From Rhizopus sp. PT2906 (Eukaryota; Mucoromycota; Mucoromycetes; Mucorales; Rhizopodaceae), in contig JAMYHX010000337.1 in the NCBI GenBank assembly GCA_025529335.1, positions 1 to 46,922 on the forward strand: a stretch of DNA of 46,922 nucleotides, in the 5' to 3' direction. The stretch's first letter is position 1; the number at the start of each line of letters is the position of its first letter. Both the position numbers and the translations under genes were made by a program. Positions 10,856 through 22,416 of the stretch are shown here, piece by piece. Below the pieces are notes generated by a model. The model was not told the origin of the DNA, searched no databases, and saw nothing but the letters and a program-made list of their open reading frames with translations.

Positions 10856-13800
10856 TTATATAAATGCATCTGGCCAAATTTCTTCAATCATTGGATTACT
10901 CATCAACCCTTTGATAAAGCCTCTCCAAACAGCACTTTGAGTGACTGTCTGAGTCCAGTCTGCAAAACGGCTTCCGTCCTGTTCCTGTTGAGACCTTTTA
11001 CGAGAATGATGACTGTCAATGACAAGTGTCTCAAAGAAAGACTGACCCAGCTTGATGGCTGCATCGGAATTCTTGTCTTGCATCAAGACTAAACAATCAC
11101 TTGTGAACACGCCTAGTGTTTGACCTTGAAAGAAGGACATGTTTTGTTGAGCACAATTTTCCAAGGAGGCTGGAAGTACGTCTTGCAATAAACAGCGAAG
11201 TAGATGAATACTGTTGTTGTGTTTGTTTGTAGAGTACATCAAGGGTGTTGATAATAAACAAGATCCAAGCTCAGCTAATTATTGTTAGTATTATTAAGCT
11301 TGACAGAAATATGTACATACCTGCTCTCACTGCGCCCCCGCTCTTGCCAGCTTCTAATACTTCAGACACGATCATAGTGACAAACCAATGACTTCCACCT
11401 ATTTCTAATGCCGTTTCGAACAAAACCATATCAAGATAATGAGAAACAACATGTTGATCGGCCGTCGTCGGCTTGTTATCCCACAAGCTATTCGTGTTGG
11501 CATCAACATCGCTCATAAACATCGATCGTCCGCTTTTGACGATATATCTAAACATCATCTGTGCTTTTTCAAAGAGCATGTCTGGAGTGACAGCCGTGGT
11601 CACCGTCTCGGTATGGAACTGATCTTCGGCTGCAGGTTTTTCAATCTTGAAGTTTTTCAAGATATAATTTACGAGCTCGGATACCTCCTTTATGAGTATC
11701 TCATTTTCTTCCAACTGCTCCTTTCTTAAGAAGGGGGTCTCTTGTTGTTTATATTCTAATAGAGACTCGAGAGATCCTAGAATGGGATGAAGATTCGTTT
11801 GACGAGAAAGAGGAATGCTCGACATGATAAAGAGACGAAGACAGGCGAGCGCAATCTTTGATTCACCATTCAGTAACTCATCGCAGAGCGTCGTGAGTAT
11901 GCTCATTTGAGTAAAGTCTAGAAATGATTTTTGAAAGTACGAGGCCATTCCCATGAGCGTGTCGTTTTGTATTTGGCCCTGTGCATATAGCAGAATGCAG
12001 CGATGTATAATGGTGGGCGCCATCAGTAGCAAGTCTTGAGGTTTGGTTGTCTGTAGTAGGTTGTCAAGGCTATCTCCTCTTCCGGCCAATGTGCTCAGCC
12101 AGCTGTTGATCTGTCCCTCTATTCGGTCGTCTTGTATATCTTGTCCATAGATGAATGGACCTCGACTGAAGAACTGATATGCAAATCCATCTGATTCTTT
12201 AAATACCTTATTCAAGTCTCGATGAACCTATTGTACAAGTTAGGGGGGCATGATAACACATATTAATAAAATATAACCTTGAACCGCTTCACGACAGATA
12301 CAACAAGATTCCAAATTTTGCCAAACTTATTGTAGAGTAGTCGAATACCTTCCAACTCTTCCTTTGAACCTCTTCGATTTGACGTTTGTTCATCCATGTC
12401 TATGTCATTTATACTCTGGTCAGATGTCCAATGATTACAGAAGCGTTCTAGAGGGCCGAGTAAATCTGAAGGTGTATAAAGCTGAAGAATCAAATCAACA
12501 GTACAAGGACTTTCGATCAGAGCGTCACAGATCTTGCTGACAGAATAAAAGTCGTCCTCTATAGCTTTTTCTTGTAATAGTTGTATGATAAAGTCTATAA
12601 TTCTTTGTAAATGCAAAGGAGACACCAATCCGATATGTAATAATTCTGTAAGCTCAACAAACGTCAAATTGGTTCTCAAAATCTCCATGCGTTGATCAAT
12701 ATTCTATATATATATACACAGACACATAATATGGTAAATAACGGTTGTCCTATCGCATTTTTTTTTTCTTTACTTGGTCCACAATAGCAGAAGGTGAAGC
12801 TTTTGCTTCTATGCTTTCATCAATCTCCATCATATCTTCGTTGCCCTTGAGTAGTTCCGTAGCCACTTTTGGTCGAACAAAGCCTAGACGTTTGCAAGCG
12901 TGGACAATGTTTGTATAAATATCATGGTTACTGAGGGTCTTGATCGCTTTCACAACCGCAGAAGCATTCAAGTCTGTTGAATAACTCATATCATTAATCA
13001 TCTTCATGATATCGTCTTCTTCCTCGTCTTCGCCTCCAAACATGATCTTATCTACTAAGGTAGAGGACATCGAGTCAGGCGCATAGTATTCAAAACAGCA
13101 GGCAGGTTGACTACATGCATTTAACAAACCAGTAAAGGCTTTGAGCTCTCTTAGGGACGACTCTATAGGATTCATCTTGTTTGACTTAATCACTGAAACA
13201 AAAGTGTCGTGCTCTCTCTTTCTCTTTTACCTCTTTTAATGATTTCCTAATTCCTCGATTGCTGCTCAGTTTCTTTCTTTCTTGCAATTTACTAATGATA
13301 GCAGGTAGCTAACGGATCTGGTGAATTAAACAAATAAAAACTGAATAATACGCAAAGGTTACCTTTACTAAAACCAAGCTTTTCCATAACAATCGATTTG
13401 TTGCTACTACAATGTTGCATCCTTTTTCTACATCCTCCTTGCTCTTTTCCTCTATAGGTGGTCCTTGACAACTAGTGTTAAGCATGGCTTCACGAAGACC
13501 AGTAAGGGCAGTAAACCAAAGTTCTAGATAAAACGATTCATCAAACGATCCCTACACTCTATTTTAGCAAAAAAGCGACCCACTCTAACCTTGAACTTAC
13601 TTTGACTGTTTGAAGCTTAAGCAATTGATCAACTACAAAATCGTTTTCTAAAGACGGCCTTATTTGAACCTAAAGAGACGATCAGACACAGCTTTTCCTT
13701 TTGTATATATGTGATGTTATACCATATGATACAAGAAGCCCATAATACCTGCACTGGGCATTGCTCTGGCGGTCCCCTCATCCTCTAATTCATGATACTT

Positions 13801-15025
13801 CATATGTACTGCCATTCTCCTTTCCGATTCACTATCTGTCAATCTCTGAATAAGTGCCAACAATCTCTGCACATGAACGTTTTGCATCACTGTTGCAACC
13901 GCGTTATTTCTTATAAACTGATCAGAAGGAATCAATCTATTTTGACAAGAAAGCCATGGTTCTACCAATAAAAAAAAGACACGCTTTTTTATTAGACCCT
14001 GTATATCATACGCACTTGTTTTGTTACCATGACCCAACTCGTGTTGACGCCTTTGATTATTTCTGACTTCAAAAATACGTTTTGCCCCCTTTTTTTCGAC
14101 CAAGTAAATCATGATTTGAGCGGCCAGTGCAGCATTATCGGCCTCTACCAGCCGCTTCCCCTTTTTCCTTTCTTCAATAACTGATTCAGCCACACTTTTG
14201 ACCTCTTTGACATCTTCGTCCATTCGTTGTGTATTGTCTAAATCAAGTGTGGCATCAAAATCATATCCAGACATAGATCGCTGGGATTGAAGCGAGACTT
14301 GTGAATCGAATCCGTTTTGTGTGTTGTGAAAGGAAATGGCTGATGTTAAAGTAATGGGTGAATGAGCAGGTGATGTTGATGGACAGTATTGATCAGGATA
14401 GAGACCGACTGCTACTACACAAGATAAAAGATCAAGCAGGTCGTTCAAGAGATCAACCCAGGGATGGTGTTTTCCTTGCTGTAGACTAGATACAACTGTA
14501 TCTGTGTCGATGGCTGTGGATAATAAAACAAGTAGTAACTTCAAAATGTAGGACCATTGCGTTGGACTTTTGCTCACGGTGGATGGTCCAAACTGTACAA
14601 GCTGAGATATAAACGTTTCCAAGGAAATGAAGCTTGCCTTGACATTGTTGCTATCTAATGTATTGTTGCCTGTAGTTGCAAATGTTAAATAGGATTCAAG
14701 TAGAGGATCAGACACTTTGGTTAAAGAAAATATAGAGCTCAATAATAGTTCTATATATTTGTGTGTATGTGTGTCAAATGGTGAGCTCTTTATGTTTTTG
14801 GTGGGGTTTTTTCTCTGTCTCTTTTTTACCACAAAGCTCATTTTCAGTGTTTGTGTCATTTAAGCATTCTTTTGTTGGTATGGACCACTATTAAAAAAGA
14901 GAATAAGTATAAAAAAAGCAAAGAGAGAATAAGAAGGGGGATGCCTTTTTTCATACTTGTTCACATGAGAATCCGTGTAAGTAGGCATATCGAAGTACTA
15001 CTTCAAGTTGCTTAGTTGAGCTCAT
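10856..15025 (-). CDS. MED5: Mediator complex subunit 5 (MED5/NUT1)
   Basis: Exons (descending): 15025-14957, 14887-14830, 14714-13723, 13669-13601, 13551-13363, 13308-13231, 13175-12774, 12703-12278, 12227-11321, 11274-10856; 3609 bases, 1202 aa, the size expected of fungal MED5. Diagnostic stretches are LLWKSLVLVKLPAIISKLQ, SSLRELKAFTGLLNAC and LLQTTKPQDLLLMAPTIIHR. The protein is helical, with acidic linkers (GGEDEEEDD). MED5 sits in the Mediator tail and helps transmit activator signals to RNA polymerase II. The least certain junctions are exons 2/3 (phase chosen to avoid a stop) and 6/7, where the acceptor before ATG at 13175 was chosen over one giving an immediate TGA. A multi-exon housekeeping gene occupying over 4 kb. 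Confidence 0.85.
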
Positions 15026-15026
15026 T

Positions 15027-15048
15027 AAAAAAAAAAAAAAAAAAAAAG
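15027..15048 (+). repeat. Poly-A tract upstream of MED5
   Basis: 22 A on the plus strand, i.e. a T-run immediately 5' of the MED5 ATG on its coding strand; probably part of the leader or promoter. Confidence 0.7.
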
Positions 15049-15255
15049 GAAAACAGCAGAGATATCAGTCAAAGGCGCGCTTTTTTTATTTTTTATTTAA
15101 AAACAAGACAGAAATTTCGATAGGACCGCATAAAGGATGAAAAAGGGGACGGAAAGAAAGGCTGGTTAGTGAGATAAAAAAAGAAGCTACTTGACAATGG
15201 GACCAATATTTTTAATAGTAAAACAACCCTAGCTGACAACAGTAGGTTAAAAAGG

Positions 15256-15269
15256 TATATATATATATA
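15256..15269 (+). promoter_or_regulatory. TATA-like element of the chitinase gene
   Basis: An alternating TA run ending TATAG lies 36-49 bases before the ATG at 15305, followed by a pyrimidine stretch (TCTCTTTCTTCTC). The position fits a TATA box with a short leader. Position-based inference. Confidence 0.45.
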
Positions 15270-15304
15270 GCCGTAAAGAGATTCAATCTCTTTCTTCTCA
15301 TAAA

Positions 15305-16782
15305 ATGAACCTCTTTCTTTTGATACTCTTATCCATTACCTGCGTACTTGCTCAAGGCAACCATACACGTATTTTTGGGCAGCACAAGTTGGTTGCTTAT
15401 CTTGTTGACTGGGATATTCCTACTGCTATCCCTTGGGAAAAGCTTGATCATGTAGCGTATGCATTTGCTGTACCTGATGCGTCTGGAAACTTGACACAGT
15501 TTGATAAGGTACAACTTATGAAAGGTAAGACATGGAGTTAACTTTTAAAGGAAAGCATACAAGTTATATCCGCATTAGTTGTCAATGAAGCACACGAGAA
15601 GAATAAAGGTGTAAGCTTGGCTGTTGGAGGGTAAAGTATCTATTTAAATTAGCAACATTACCTAACATCTCTTTCTCTATTTCTTTTTCTGCAGATGGAC
15701 TGGTTCTTTATACTTTAGTTCTCTGTTAAGAACAGATGCCTCCAGAAAGGATTTTGCTATTAAGCTACTTGATGCTGTAGAGGAATACAGGTTGAATGGT
15801 CTCAATATTGATTGGGGTAAATCACTTATAAAGTCTATTCGTCTCTCTCTGACGCCATTAACTAGAGTACCCAAATGATCCTCATGGCGTATCATGTAAT
15901 GAAAAGTAAGTAATTCAAACAATGCTCCTTTTTTCTCATTGTTTTCTCTGTTGTAGGGATAATCAAGACACAAGTAACTTCTTGGCATTCATTCAACTTG
16001 TTCGACAGATGCTTGATGAGAAGTATCCAGAAGAACATAAATTGGTCACAACCGCTGTCAGTACTTATACTTATTTGGATGCTGAAGGGAAAAGAATAGA
16101 ACACCTAGATGAAGGATGGTCAAAGTATATGGATGCTTTCTATATCATGGTAACCGCTTTCCCCCAACTTGGGTAGAGAACAAAAGAGAAGCTAATGAAT
16201 TCTGAATAGGCATATGACCTAAGTGGTAGCTTTAGTACAACCTCTGGCGCTAATGCACCTTTGAATATCGGAAATGTTAATGAACCTACCTTAAGTGGTG
16301 CTGCAGCTGTCGATACTTGGATCAAGGCTGGCATTCCCTCTCATCAAGTATTCTTGGGCGTTCCTTTCTATGGATACACTCATAGAACCAGCCAGCAGAT
16401 CACTGCGAGCAGCGGTATTCATGTACCTTTTGACAGACAGGTCGAGCAAATGAAAGGAGATGAGCATGATGGCTATGCAGCTGATCCTTGTCCTGACGCT
16501 CTTCCCTCTTATTCGGGTGAGATGCAGTGGAGAACAATAGAACGGGAAGGTATTGTTCGTAATTCTTCTGGATGGATTACCTATTGGGACCCCACAAGTC
16601 AAACACCATTTGCGTACAAACAAGACAATCAGCAGTTTTTGACTTTTGATGACCCTGCTTCTTTACTTATTAAGGCGCAATATGCCAAGAACTATCAACT
16701 TGGAGGAGTGATGCTTTGGTCACTTGAAATGGATGATGTCAATAGCACGCTTTTGAATGCGTTGCAGGTGGTTAGGACATAA
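15305..16782 (+). CDS. Secreted GH18 chitinase-like protein with altered catalytic motif
   Basis: Exons 15305-15524, 15579-15630, 15695-15816, 15866-15905, 15957-16149, 16210-16782; 1200 bases, 399 aa. A signal peptide (NLFLLILLSITCVLAQ) is followed by a single GH18 barrel: AYLVDWDIP, GVSLAVGGWTGS, the catalytic strand, YIMAYDLSGSFS, GVPFYGYTH and GGVMLWSLEMDD. The catalytic consensus DGxDxDxE reads NGLNIDWE (N125, N128, D130, E132), so the proton donor Glu and the adjacent Asp are kept while two upstream Asp are Asn. That could lower activity or indicate a lectin-like or specialised role. No chitin-binding domain is present. Likely role: remodelling of the chitinous wall or nutrition. Converges on the methyltransferase gene with 7 bases between stops. 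Confidence 0.92.
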
Positions 16783-16789
16783 TGTGTGT

Positions 16790-18055
16790 TTATTTATATA
16801 ACCAATAAAATTCAAAGATACTATCTGTTGGTATTATCCTTTCAATAACCCATTGTCTTTGCTTTACTTTTTCAAAAAACACACGTTCTTCAGGGCTTCG
16901 TTCCTTGTAACTCAAGAGCGCTCTTGAGTTTTTATTGTCTAGTAACCAATCTAGTGTGTCCAAGAGTACGTCGTGTGATGACTGATTATAGAGCACATCC
17001 GTCAACAGCACCAGATCTGCATCTCTATATTCTTCTTGTCTTGCGCCTCCCCATGGCAACTCTCTGACAGAGACGATGTCCTTGGTCTTCATCAAGTCAA
17101 CATTTTGCTGCATGATCCCTAAAGCATCCGCCAGGTCGGTCAAATAAACCTTGTTTGGGCGTAATACCTCAGCTGCATAAATTCCTACCAACCCAGTGCC
17201 ACTTCCTATGTTCATCAGCTTTCATTAATCTATGGCCCATCTATTCTCTCTCTCTCTCTCTTTGGTTACCAAGCTCTATCAAGACTTTATAATTCAACTC
17301 ATTCTTATGTTCTTTTAAAAACTGACACATGCTTAAACCACAATCCCTAATTATACATGTATCAGCAAGTAAGAAAGAGAGAAAGAAAAGAGATTAAATA
17401 AAGGAGAGGAAATTAACACATCATGATGATTTACACACTTCTCTCTTTTTTTTGCTCACCAAACATGCCGTGCGATACTCTGGACAGTGTCTTCACGAAT
17501 ACGCACTATCCTTTTCTCATTGACCCTTAGTATTCTCTCTGCTTGATCTCCGCTCAAGGTGTCAAGATGTCTTTGCTTGGCAACGGTTGTATGGATAGGT
17601 GCTGACCATGTAGGGATGACCCAGATAGATGAAGAAGATATATATGCATTTTGCCAAACTGAATGGCCAGTAGTAGAGCTTCTAGCTGAGGGAGCTAGAA
17701 ACATGCCAAATTGAATATTCTCTTTAGCTCCCAAAGGCAAAGGCTTTCCTGGTAGTTGCTCAATAACAAGTCTAGTTACTGTGCCACCACCTTGGAATGG
17801 ATCATAAGTTACTGTTATATCTCGAGAAAGCGGATTGGTAGTTGTAATTGTTTGTTTCTTCTTTTTGACATCCAACACTCTCAAGCCAAGTTGTGGACAT
17901 CCTTGTAGACTGCATACAATGGGTAAAGATTCCCAATAAGTACGATCGCCAAGATCGCTTTCAACAGCCCAAACAATAGTAAAATGCTGACCAATGACAT
18001 ATTCATCAGGTGGTGGCTTCAAAAAACGAACATAATATAAAGGAATCTCTGCCAT
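16790..18055 (-). CDS. METTL21-like protein-lysine methyltransferase with long N-terminal extension
   Basis: Exons (descending): 18055-17460, 17346-17270, 17205-16790; 1089 bases, 362 aa. The C-terminal half is a seven-beta-strand methyltransferase of the METTL21/EFM group: HVWDCGLSMCQFL, SAM motif I IELGSGTGLVGIYAAE (about 222), acidic loop VYLTDLAD, NV..M, LPWG and the post-motif DLVLLTDVLYN. The splice junctions join the two ORFs exactly through HVW/DCGL, which shows that the upstream 199-aa ORF belongs to the same gene. Family members methylate lysines on elongation factors and chaperones. The first 190 residues (Gly, Ser and beta-strand rich, including TYDPFQGGGTVTRLVIEQLP) are not part of the usual fold and I do not recognise them. 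Substrate unknown. Confidence 0.85.
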
Positions 18056-18289
18056 GTGTCAAAAAATAAAAAGAAAAAAGAAAAAAAAAAGAAAAAATTT
18101 CTCTTATAAGACCGAAGAAAGAGAAGGTCAGAGATTAAAGAGCCTCTCTCTTTTTCTTTCTGTCCCTGAATTATTTCGAGCCAATGTTTCTCTCTCTTTT
18201 TTATATGAATATAAAATGTAAAGTGATGCGCCATGCATTAGAACCACATGATATAAAGGTAAAAGGGGGGAAATAATAAATGTATAATA

Positions 18290-19142
18290 TTACATTGCCA
18301 TACTGGCTTGAAGAGCCTTAAGCTCTGCCTCTTCATCATCCTCGATGTCATTAGTTCTGGAAGCTATACATATACATGTTATATAACAATTCTTTCTCTC
18401 TCTCTTTATATATATCTTACCTGGTACATGCACAGGTACATTGGGAGCAGTAATAACTGGTGAAGGCGTTTCTAACATCTTGGCATCCAATTCCTCTTGT
18501 TCCAATTCTTCCAGTTCATTAAGCAACTCCTCCTATAATATATATATAGTTGATAAAGATGTTCATATTCATATATTCATGTATACCTCATCCAACTCAT
18601 CTCCCACACCAACTGGTCTAGAAATAGCTTCTGAAATTTCATTTGCAATATCCATTTGATCACGGATATCGTCCATTGTTGCATCAACCTTATCAATATC
18701 CCTACAACAAGATTATTAGTTATCAAATCCATAATCATATATTAAACTTACATTGATCCATGTATATTCTTCATAGCTTCGGCACCAGCACGCATAGCAC
18801 TCATAGTCTCCAAGTTAACATTAGCATTCTCAATAGCCATCATTTGTGTTTCAATTGTCATTCTAGCCCCGTTTATTTTCTCAATGTTGCCTTCATATGC
18901 CTTCTTTCTTTTAAGTGCCATTAAAGCAACTATATAAACAAATAAGTCTTCATTATTCTTCTTATTCTTGTTTTACCTCTTCTATTCTTTGTAGCATTCA
19001 GTTTGGCAATCTTTAATTCGTTCTCTGCCTTTGTTTCTAAAAATGTCTGTCTTTTCTCCAACATGTCCAAAGTTTCACGTAGCTTATAGATAGCATCCTT
19101 GGCTGTTGTTTTTGACTTTGCTTTGCCGAAGAAGAGATTCAT
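18290..19142 (-). CDS. SNF7: ESCRT-III subunit Snf7/Vps32 (CHMP4)
   Basis: Exons (descending): 19142-18977, 18929-18752, 18701-18587, 18532-18421, 18363-18290; 645 bases, 214 aa. Layout is typical: a basic first half with the alpha1/alpha2 hairpin (MNLFFGKAKSK, KLRETLDMLEKRQTFLETKA, ALKRKKAYEG) and an acidic second half (DELDEEELLNELEELEQEEL), ending in a short helix (DEEAELKALQASMAM) in the place of the MIM and Bro1-binding helix. Snf7 polymerises on endosomal membranes to bud and cut intralumenal vesicles. With ATG17 and the CUE protein it is one of three membrane-traffic or autophagy genes in the first 22 kb, but nothing indicates co-regulation. Confidence 0.93.
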
Positions 19143-19559
19143 TTCCTTTTCAAAAAATAGATAAAAGAAAAAAAAAAAAAAAAAGAAAGACAAAAAAGCT
19201 ACGCTCAAATAAATTTACGTCATGTGGACTTTGTATCATGATTTATTTCAATAGAACGCAAAAAGGGATTGCTTTTTAGAAGCATATTTTGTTTAAATAA
19301 AGTGAATCATTGCTCTTTACGACTGTTTATCAACAGCACGTATAAGCATACACATGGACACTGTATACAGGCTAATAGAAATCGATAGTTCATGCTCAAG
19401 CACCACTCATCCTAATTTAAGAATGTTGTTGGTATACCACCATTATGCATTCAATTGAGAATGTTCAACATACATGTATGTTTATATATAAGACAAAAAA
19501 AAAAGAGAGAGAGAGAGAGCTAAACGTTCAACTGTAGAATACACTGTACTTTTTCATTA
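19143..19559. other. Intergenic region upstream of SNF7
   Basis: Contains the SNF7 promoter and leader (A-runs at 19165-19182 immediately 5' of its ATG on the coding strand) and a GA run at 19503-19519. No gene seen. Confidence 0.45.
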
Positions 19560-19758
19560 TAAAGCAACCGATACTTTCTTCAGTTAAATTTGACAACGCA
19601 CAGATAAAAGATGTATTTCCTCGTATAGCATCGTTTGACTGGTGAAGATGGAGACCAGAAGTAGATATCTTATACACGCTGGGGATGCTAAGAGGCGTCA
19701 GATCAACCGAAGCTACTTTCAAATCTTTTAGTGACGTGCTTCCTGAGATGCATAATGG

Positions 19759-19804
<46 letters not shown>

Positions 19805-19985
19805 GGTGACAGAATGATCCGGCCTTAAAGGAGCAGAGCGATAATCTTTCGATACAACCTCCGAGACTGAGGGTACTCAGACGTTCCAAAGACCAAGATT
19901 GACTGTCCTGGGAGTCGCGCAAAACCACATCGCCAGCTAGTAGTTTGCACAGGCCAGGGTTAGCTGAAAGCAGTGTAAAAGGAGC
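19560..19985 (-). pseudogene. Degenerate leucine-rich-repeat-like gene fragment split by a 44-base A-run
   Basis: On the minus strand, two protein-like blocks flank a homopolymer. The first reads LLSANPGLCKLLAGDVVLRD then LERLSTLSLGGCIERLSL; the second reads STSLKDLKVASVDLTPLSIP. The spacing of Leu and the LxLxxC-like pattern resemble LRR repeats of F-box/LRR proteins. There is no start codon, no F-box and no continuous frame, and the homopolymer would encode a Phe run. I regard it as a remnant. The assignment is pattern-based and uncertain. Confidence 0.4.
19759..19802 (+). repeat. 44-base poly-A tract
   Basis: Uninterrupted A-run inside the LRR-like remnant. Either an expanded homopolymer or the tail of a fully truncated retrotransposed copy; no flanking duplication was recognised. 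Confidence 0.85.
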
Positions 19986-20167
19986 TTATAAGTAAAAAAC
20001 GACAAAGAATCTGGAGTCGACAGCATACGACCGAGTAAGCATACAGGATTATAAATTCTTGAATTATGCAACACTGTATAAAAGATTAAAAAAGGAAATA
20101 TTGCTGTTTGCACAAGGATGCATCACAGTAGCAAAATGATAATTTCGGGAAAAAAAAGGCTGTATTC

Positions 20168-20195
20168 TTTTTTTTTTTTTTTTTTTTTTTTTTTT
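20168..20195 (+). repeat. Poly-T tract in the COX14 leader
   Basis: 28 T followed by a pyrimidine-rich stretch, ending 26 bases before the COX14 ATG; probably part of its promoter or 5' UTR. Confidence 0.7.
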
Positions 20196-20221
20196 CCTTC
20201 TCTTTTTTCAAAAATACACCC

Positions 20222-20594
20222 ATGGCAGTTACTGGTCGCTTAGCTGATATTGCGCAAAAGTCTGCTGTCCTTCTTCTTGCTGGAACAACAGGTAAAAGAA
20301 ATAAATGTGTGTATGCGTAGTAAAAATATTGACGCCAATAGTTTCTAGTTTATTACATGGTCAATGTTGGCATGCTTGTTAATCGTCGAATGGAGTTGAA
20401 GAAGCAAGGAAAATTACAAGAAGAACTTGTAAGGACATGGACACTATAATAACTATCATAAACTTTAATACTTGTAGGCTCGTTTGAATGGTTTAATGGA
20501 TCAACAAAATGACAGAATACTCCATGCTGAAACCTCAACAACACCAACTCCACTTCCCGACACGGATACACCCGGTACTGTTAAAGACCTTTAA
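20222..20594 (+). CDS. COX14: Cytochrome c oxidase assembly factor COX14
   Basis: Exons 20222-20291, 20349-20428, 20478-20594; 267 bases, 88 aa. It has the family layout: a short N-terminus (MAVTGRLADIAQKS), one membrane helix (AVLLLAGTTVYYMVNVGMLV, residues about 15-34), then a charged, coiled matrix or intermembrane tail (NRRMELKKQGKLQEELARLN) and a Pro/Thr-rich end. Yeast Cox14 is 70 aa and controls Cox1 translation and stability in the mitochondrial inner membrane. Small, multi-intron and easily missed by gene callers. The family call rests on layout and short-motif resemblance. Confidence 0.75.
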
Positions 20595-20731
20595 TGTTTC
20601 TATATATTTTGTTCATAGTTTATCTCCCTTCATATGTTTGTTTCATCATTAAAAAAGTATCTTTTTTTTTTTCATAATACATTATGGATCTCTGCTAAAG
20701 CCTATAATAGCATTTTAATCATGCAATAACA

Positions 20732-22253
20732 TCATCTTGTTTTAAACTTTACCTTTTCGACGTTTTCGGGTGAAAGATTAGGTAATCGACCAGATTCAGA
20801 TTCAACAGTAACAGTTAATTTAGATGGTAAATCCTACACAAAAGAAGGTAAATATCAAAAAATAAAAGAAATAAACAAGATTACATTAATGAATGGACAC
20901 AACACTTCTGGTAAATATTGTCCATGTTGTGCTGACCATGATCTTCTTTCTTGAAGTTCATCTATTTCTAAATTAGCATTGCATGATTCTAGAATGTTGC
21001 CATACCATTATATGCTTCTTCAAGTACTTTCATCATTTCTTTTCTTAGAATCTCTTGCTTTTCTTGTGCTTTCCTTCTTCTTTCAATTTCAAGCAAGAGA
21101 TAATTATAAGATGATGCATAAAATCGGTACCATTCAGCCAATGACGATAGCTGCTGGAAGAATTCATCCAGACTACACTCCCTATCCTTTATTTCCAATT
21201 CGGCATCTACTATTTTCTCACAGATAATATCTGCTTGACCGCTTGTACCAAAATACTCCAATTCATAAAGTACCTTGACTAATCTATCCTGAATCTTTAA
21301 ATAAACCTGCATTCGCTCTTCAATCTCTTCTCTGTATATACACACATATGAAAGGTTAGCTAAATAAGATAATAGTCTGTATTGATTTCAACTATACTTG
21401 CGCAATAGATTCAACGACATCCAAGCTATCTCTTAGACTATCCAATATATTGGGTATATGTCCATGGTCATCTTCTAATACTGTAATATCAAGTTCTCCG
21501 CAAGCTTCTGGGTCCGAATGATATAACCTCGTTGCTTCTCCTAACTGATCATAGTGGTTTGTCAGACTAGTCAAGATATCCGCCATTTTTGCAATTTCGT
21601 CTTCTTGTATCTTTAGTTTCTCATGAGAAAATGCCGTTGTGGCTTCATCCAAAGGTATGATCATGGCTGCCTCTCTTAGTGATGACAGTTCTGATATAGT
21701 CAAGGATATATTCTTGGATTGATTCTCCAACAGGTTATTGATGACTTCCATTTCGCCAATTTCATCGTCGGCTTGTCTCTGTAGCTCAATAATGGCTTCA
21801 TCGGATATATAATCAAACAGTGTCACTTGTTCTCCCATATCATTTGTCCCTGGATCTCTTTCTCTGTTTACTTGCAATATGTCTTTATCTATCGTACGCT
21901 GCTTTAATAAATTGAATATAGCTGTCAACTCAATCGTCAGAGATTGCAAAGTAGATTCCCTTTCCTACAAAACAAGTTAAGATATGTCATCTCATCATCC
22001 TTTTGTTATTTGCCTTTATTCTATTATTACAGTCTTGTACTTTAAGGTTATTATATTCTCTTATCTTTTCCAAAGTAGCCATTTGAACAAGTATATGGTT
22101 ATTGACAAATACTAACTTTGGATGAATTTTTTCAATTGTCTCTACACATTTCTCAGATTGCTGACACAACTCATTTGCCTGAGCACATATTGTTTGACCA
22201 GTGGATAAGGCCTTTTTTGAAAATAATAATAACTCGATAAGCTCTTGTTCCAT
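20732..22253 (-). CDS. ATG17: Autophagy scaffold protein ATG17
   Basis: Exons (descending): 22253-22014, 21964-21398, 21324-21006, 20967-20885, 20833-20732; 1311 bases, 436 aa (yeast Atg17 is 417). The N-terminus LLLFSKKALSTGQTICAQAN is characteristic of the Atg17 family. The rest is predicted coiled-coil and helical (LTSLTNHYDQLGEATRLYH; RRKAQEKQEILRKEMMKVLE), with the conserved C-terminal part QYLPEVLCPFIND followed by LP. ATG17 scaffolds the ATG1 kinase complex at the phagophore assembly site on starvation. The first intron is ambiguous: GC donor (AAG/GCAAAT at 22013) or an in-frame GT donor at 22040, differing by nine residues. Confidence 0.88.
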
Positions 22254-22416
22254 ATACTATTTATTATGAAAAGAAAGAAAAGAAATACAGTAACCGTCAC
22301 TTGAATTATGCATATATGGCAAACACATGTGGTATTCATATTTTTTAACGTGCATGAATACGAAAAGATATAATATTATTTAACAAAGCCGAAACACTGT
22401 ATTCAGAAAAGAATAT

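Noticed and set aside
11439..11729. Plus-strand 96-aa ORF inside MED5
   Set aside because: Antisense shadow of the well-supported MED5 exon 9.
13176..13192. MED5 exon 7 starting at the CAG acceptor at 13193
   Set aside because: With the preceding donor it gives an immediate TGA; the acceptor at 13176 keeps the frame and gives a normal 55-base intron.
20989..21227. Plus-strand ORF opposite ATG17 (20979-21227)
   Set aside because: Antisense shadow of ATG17 exons.
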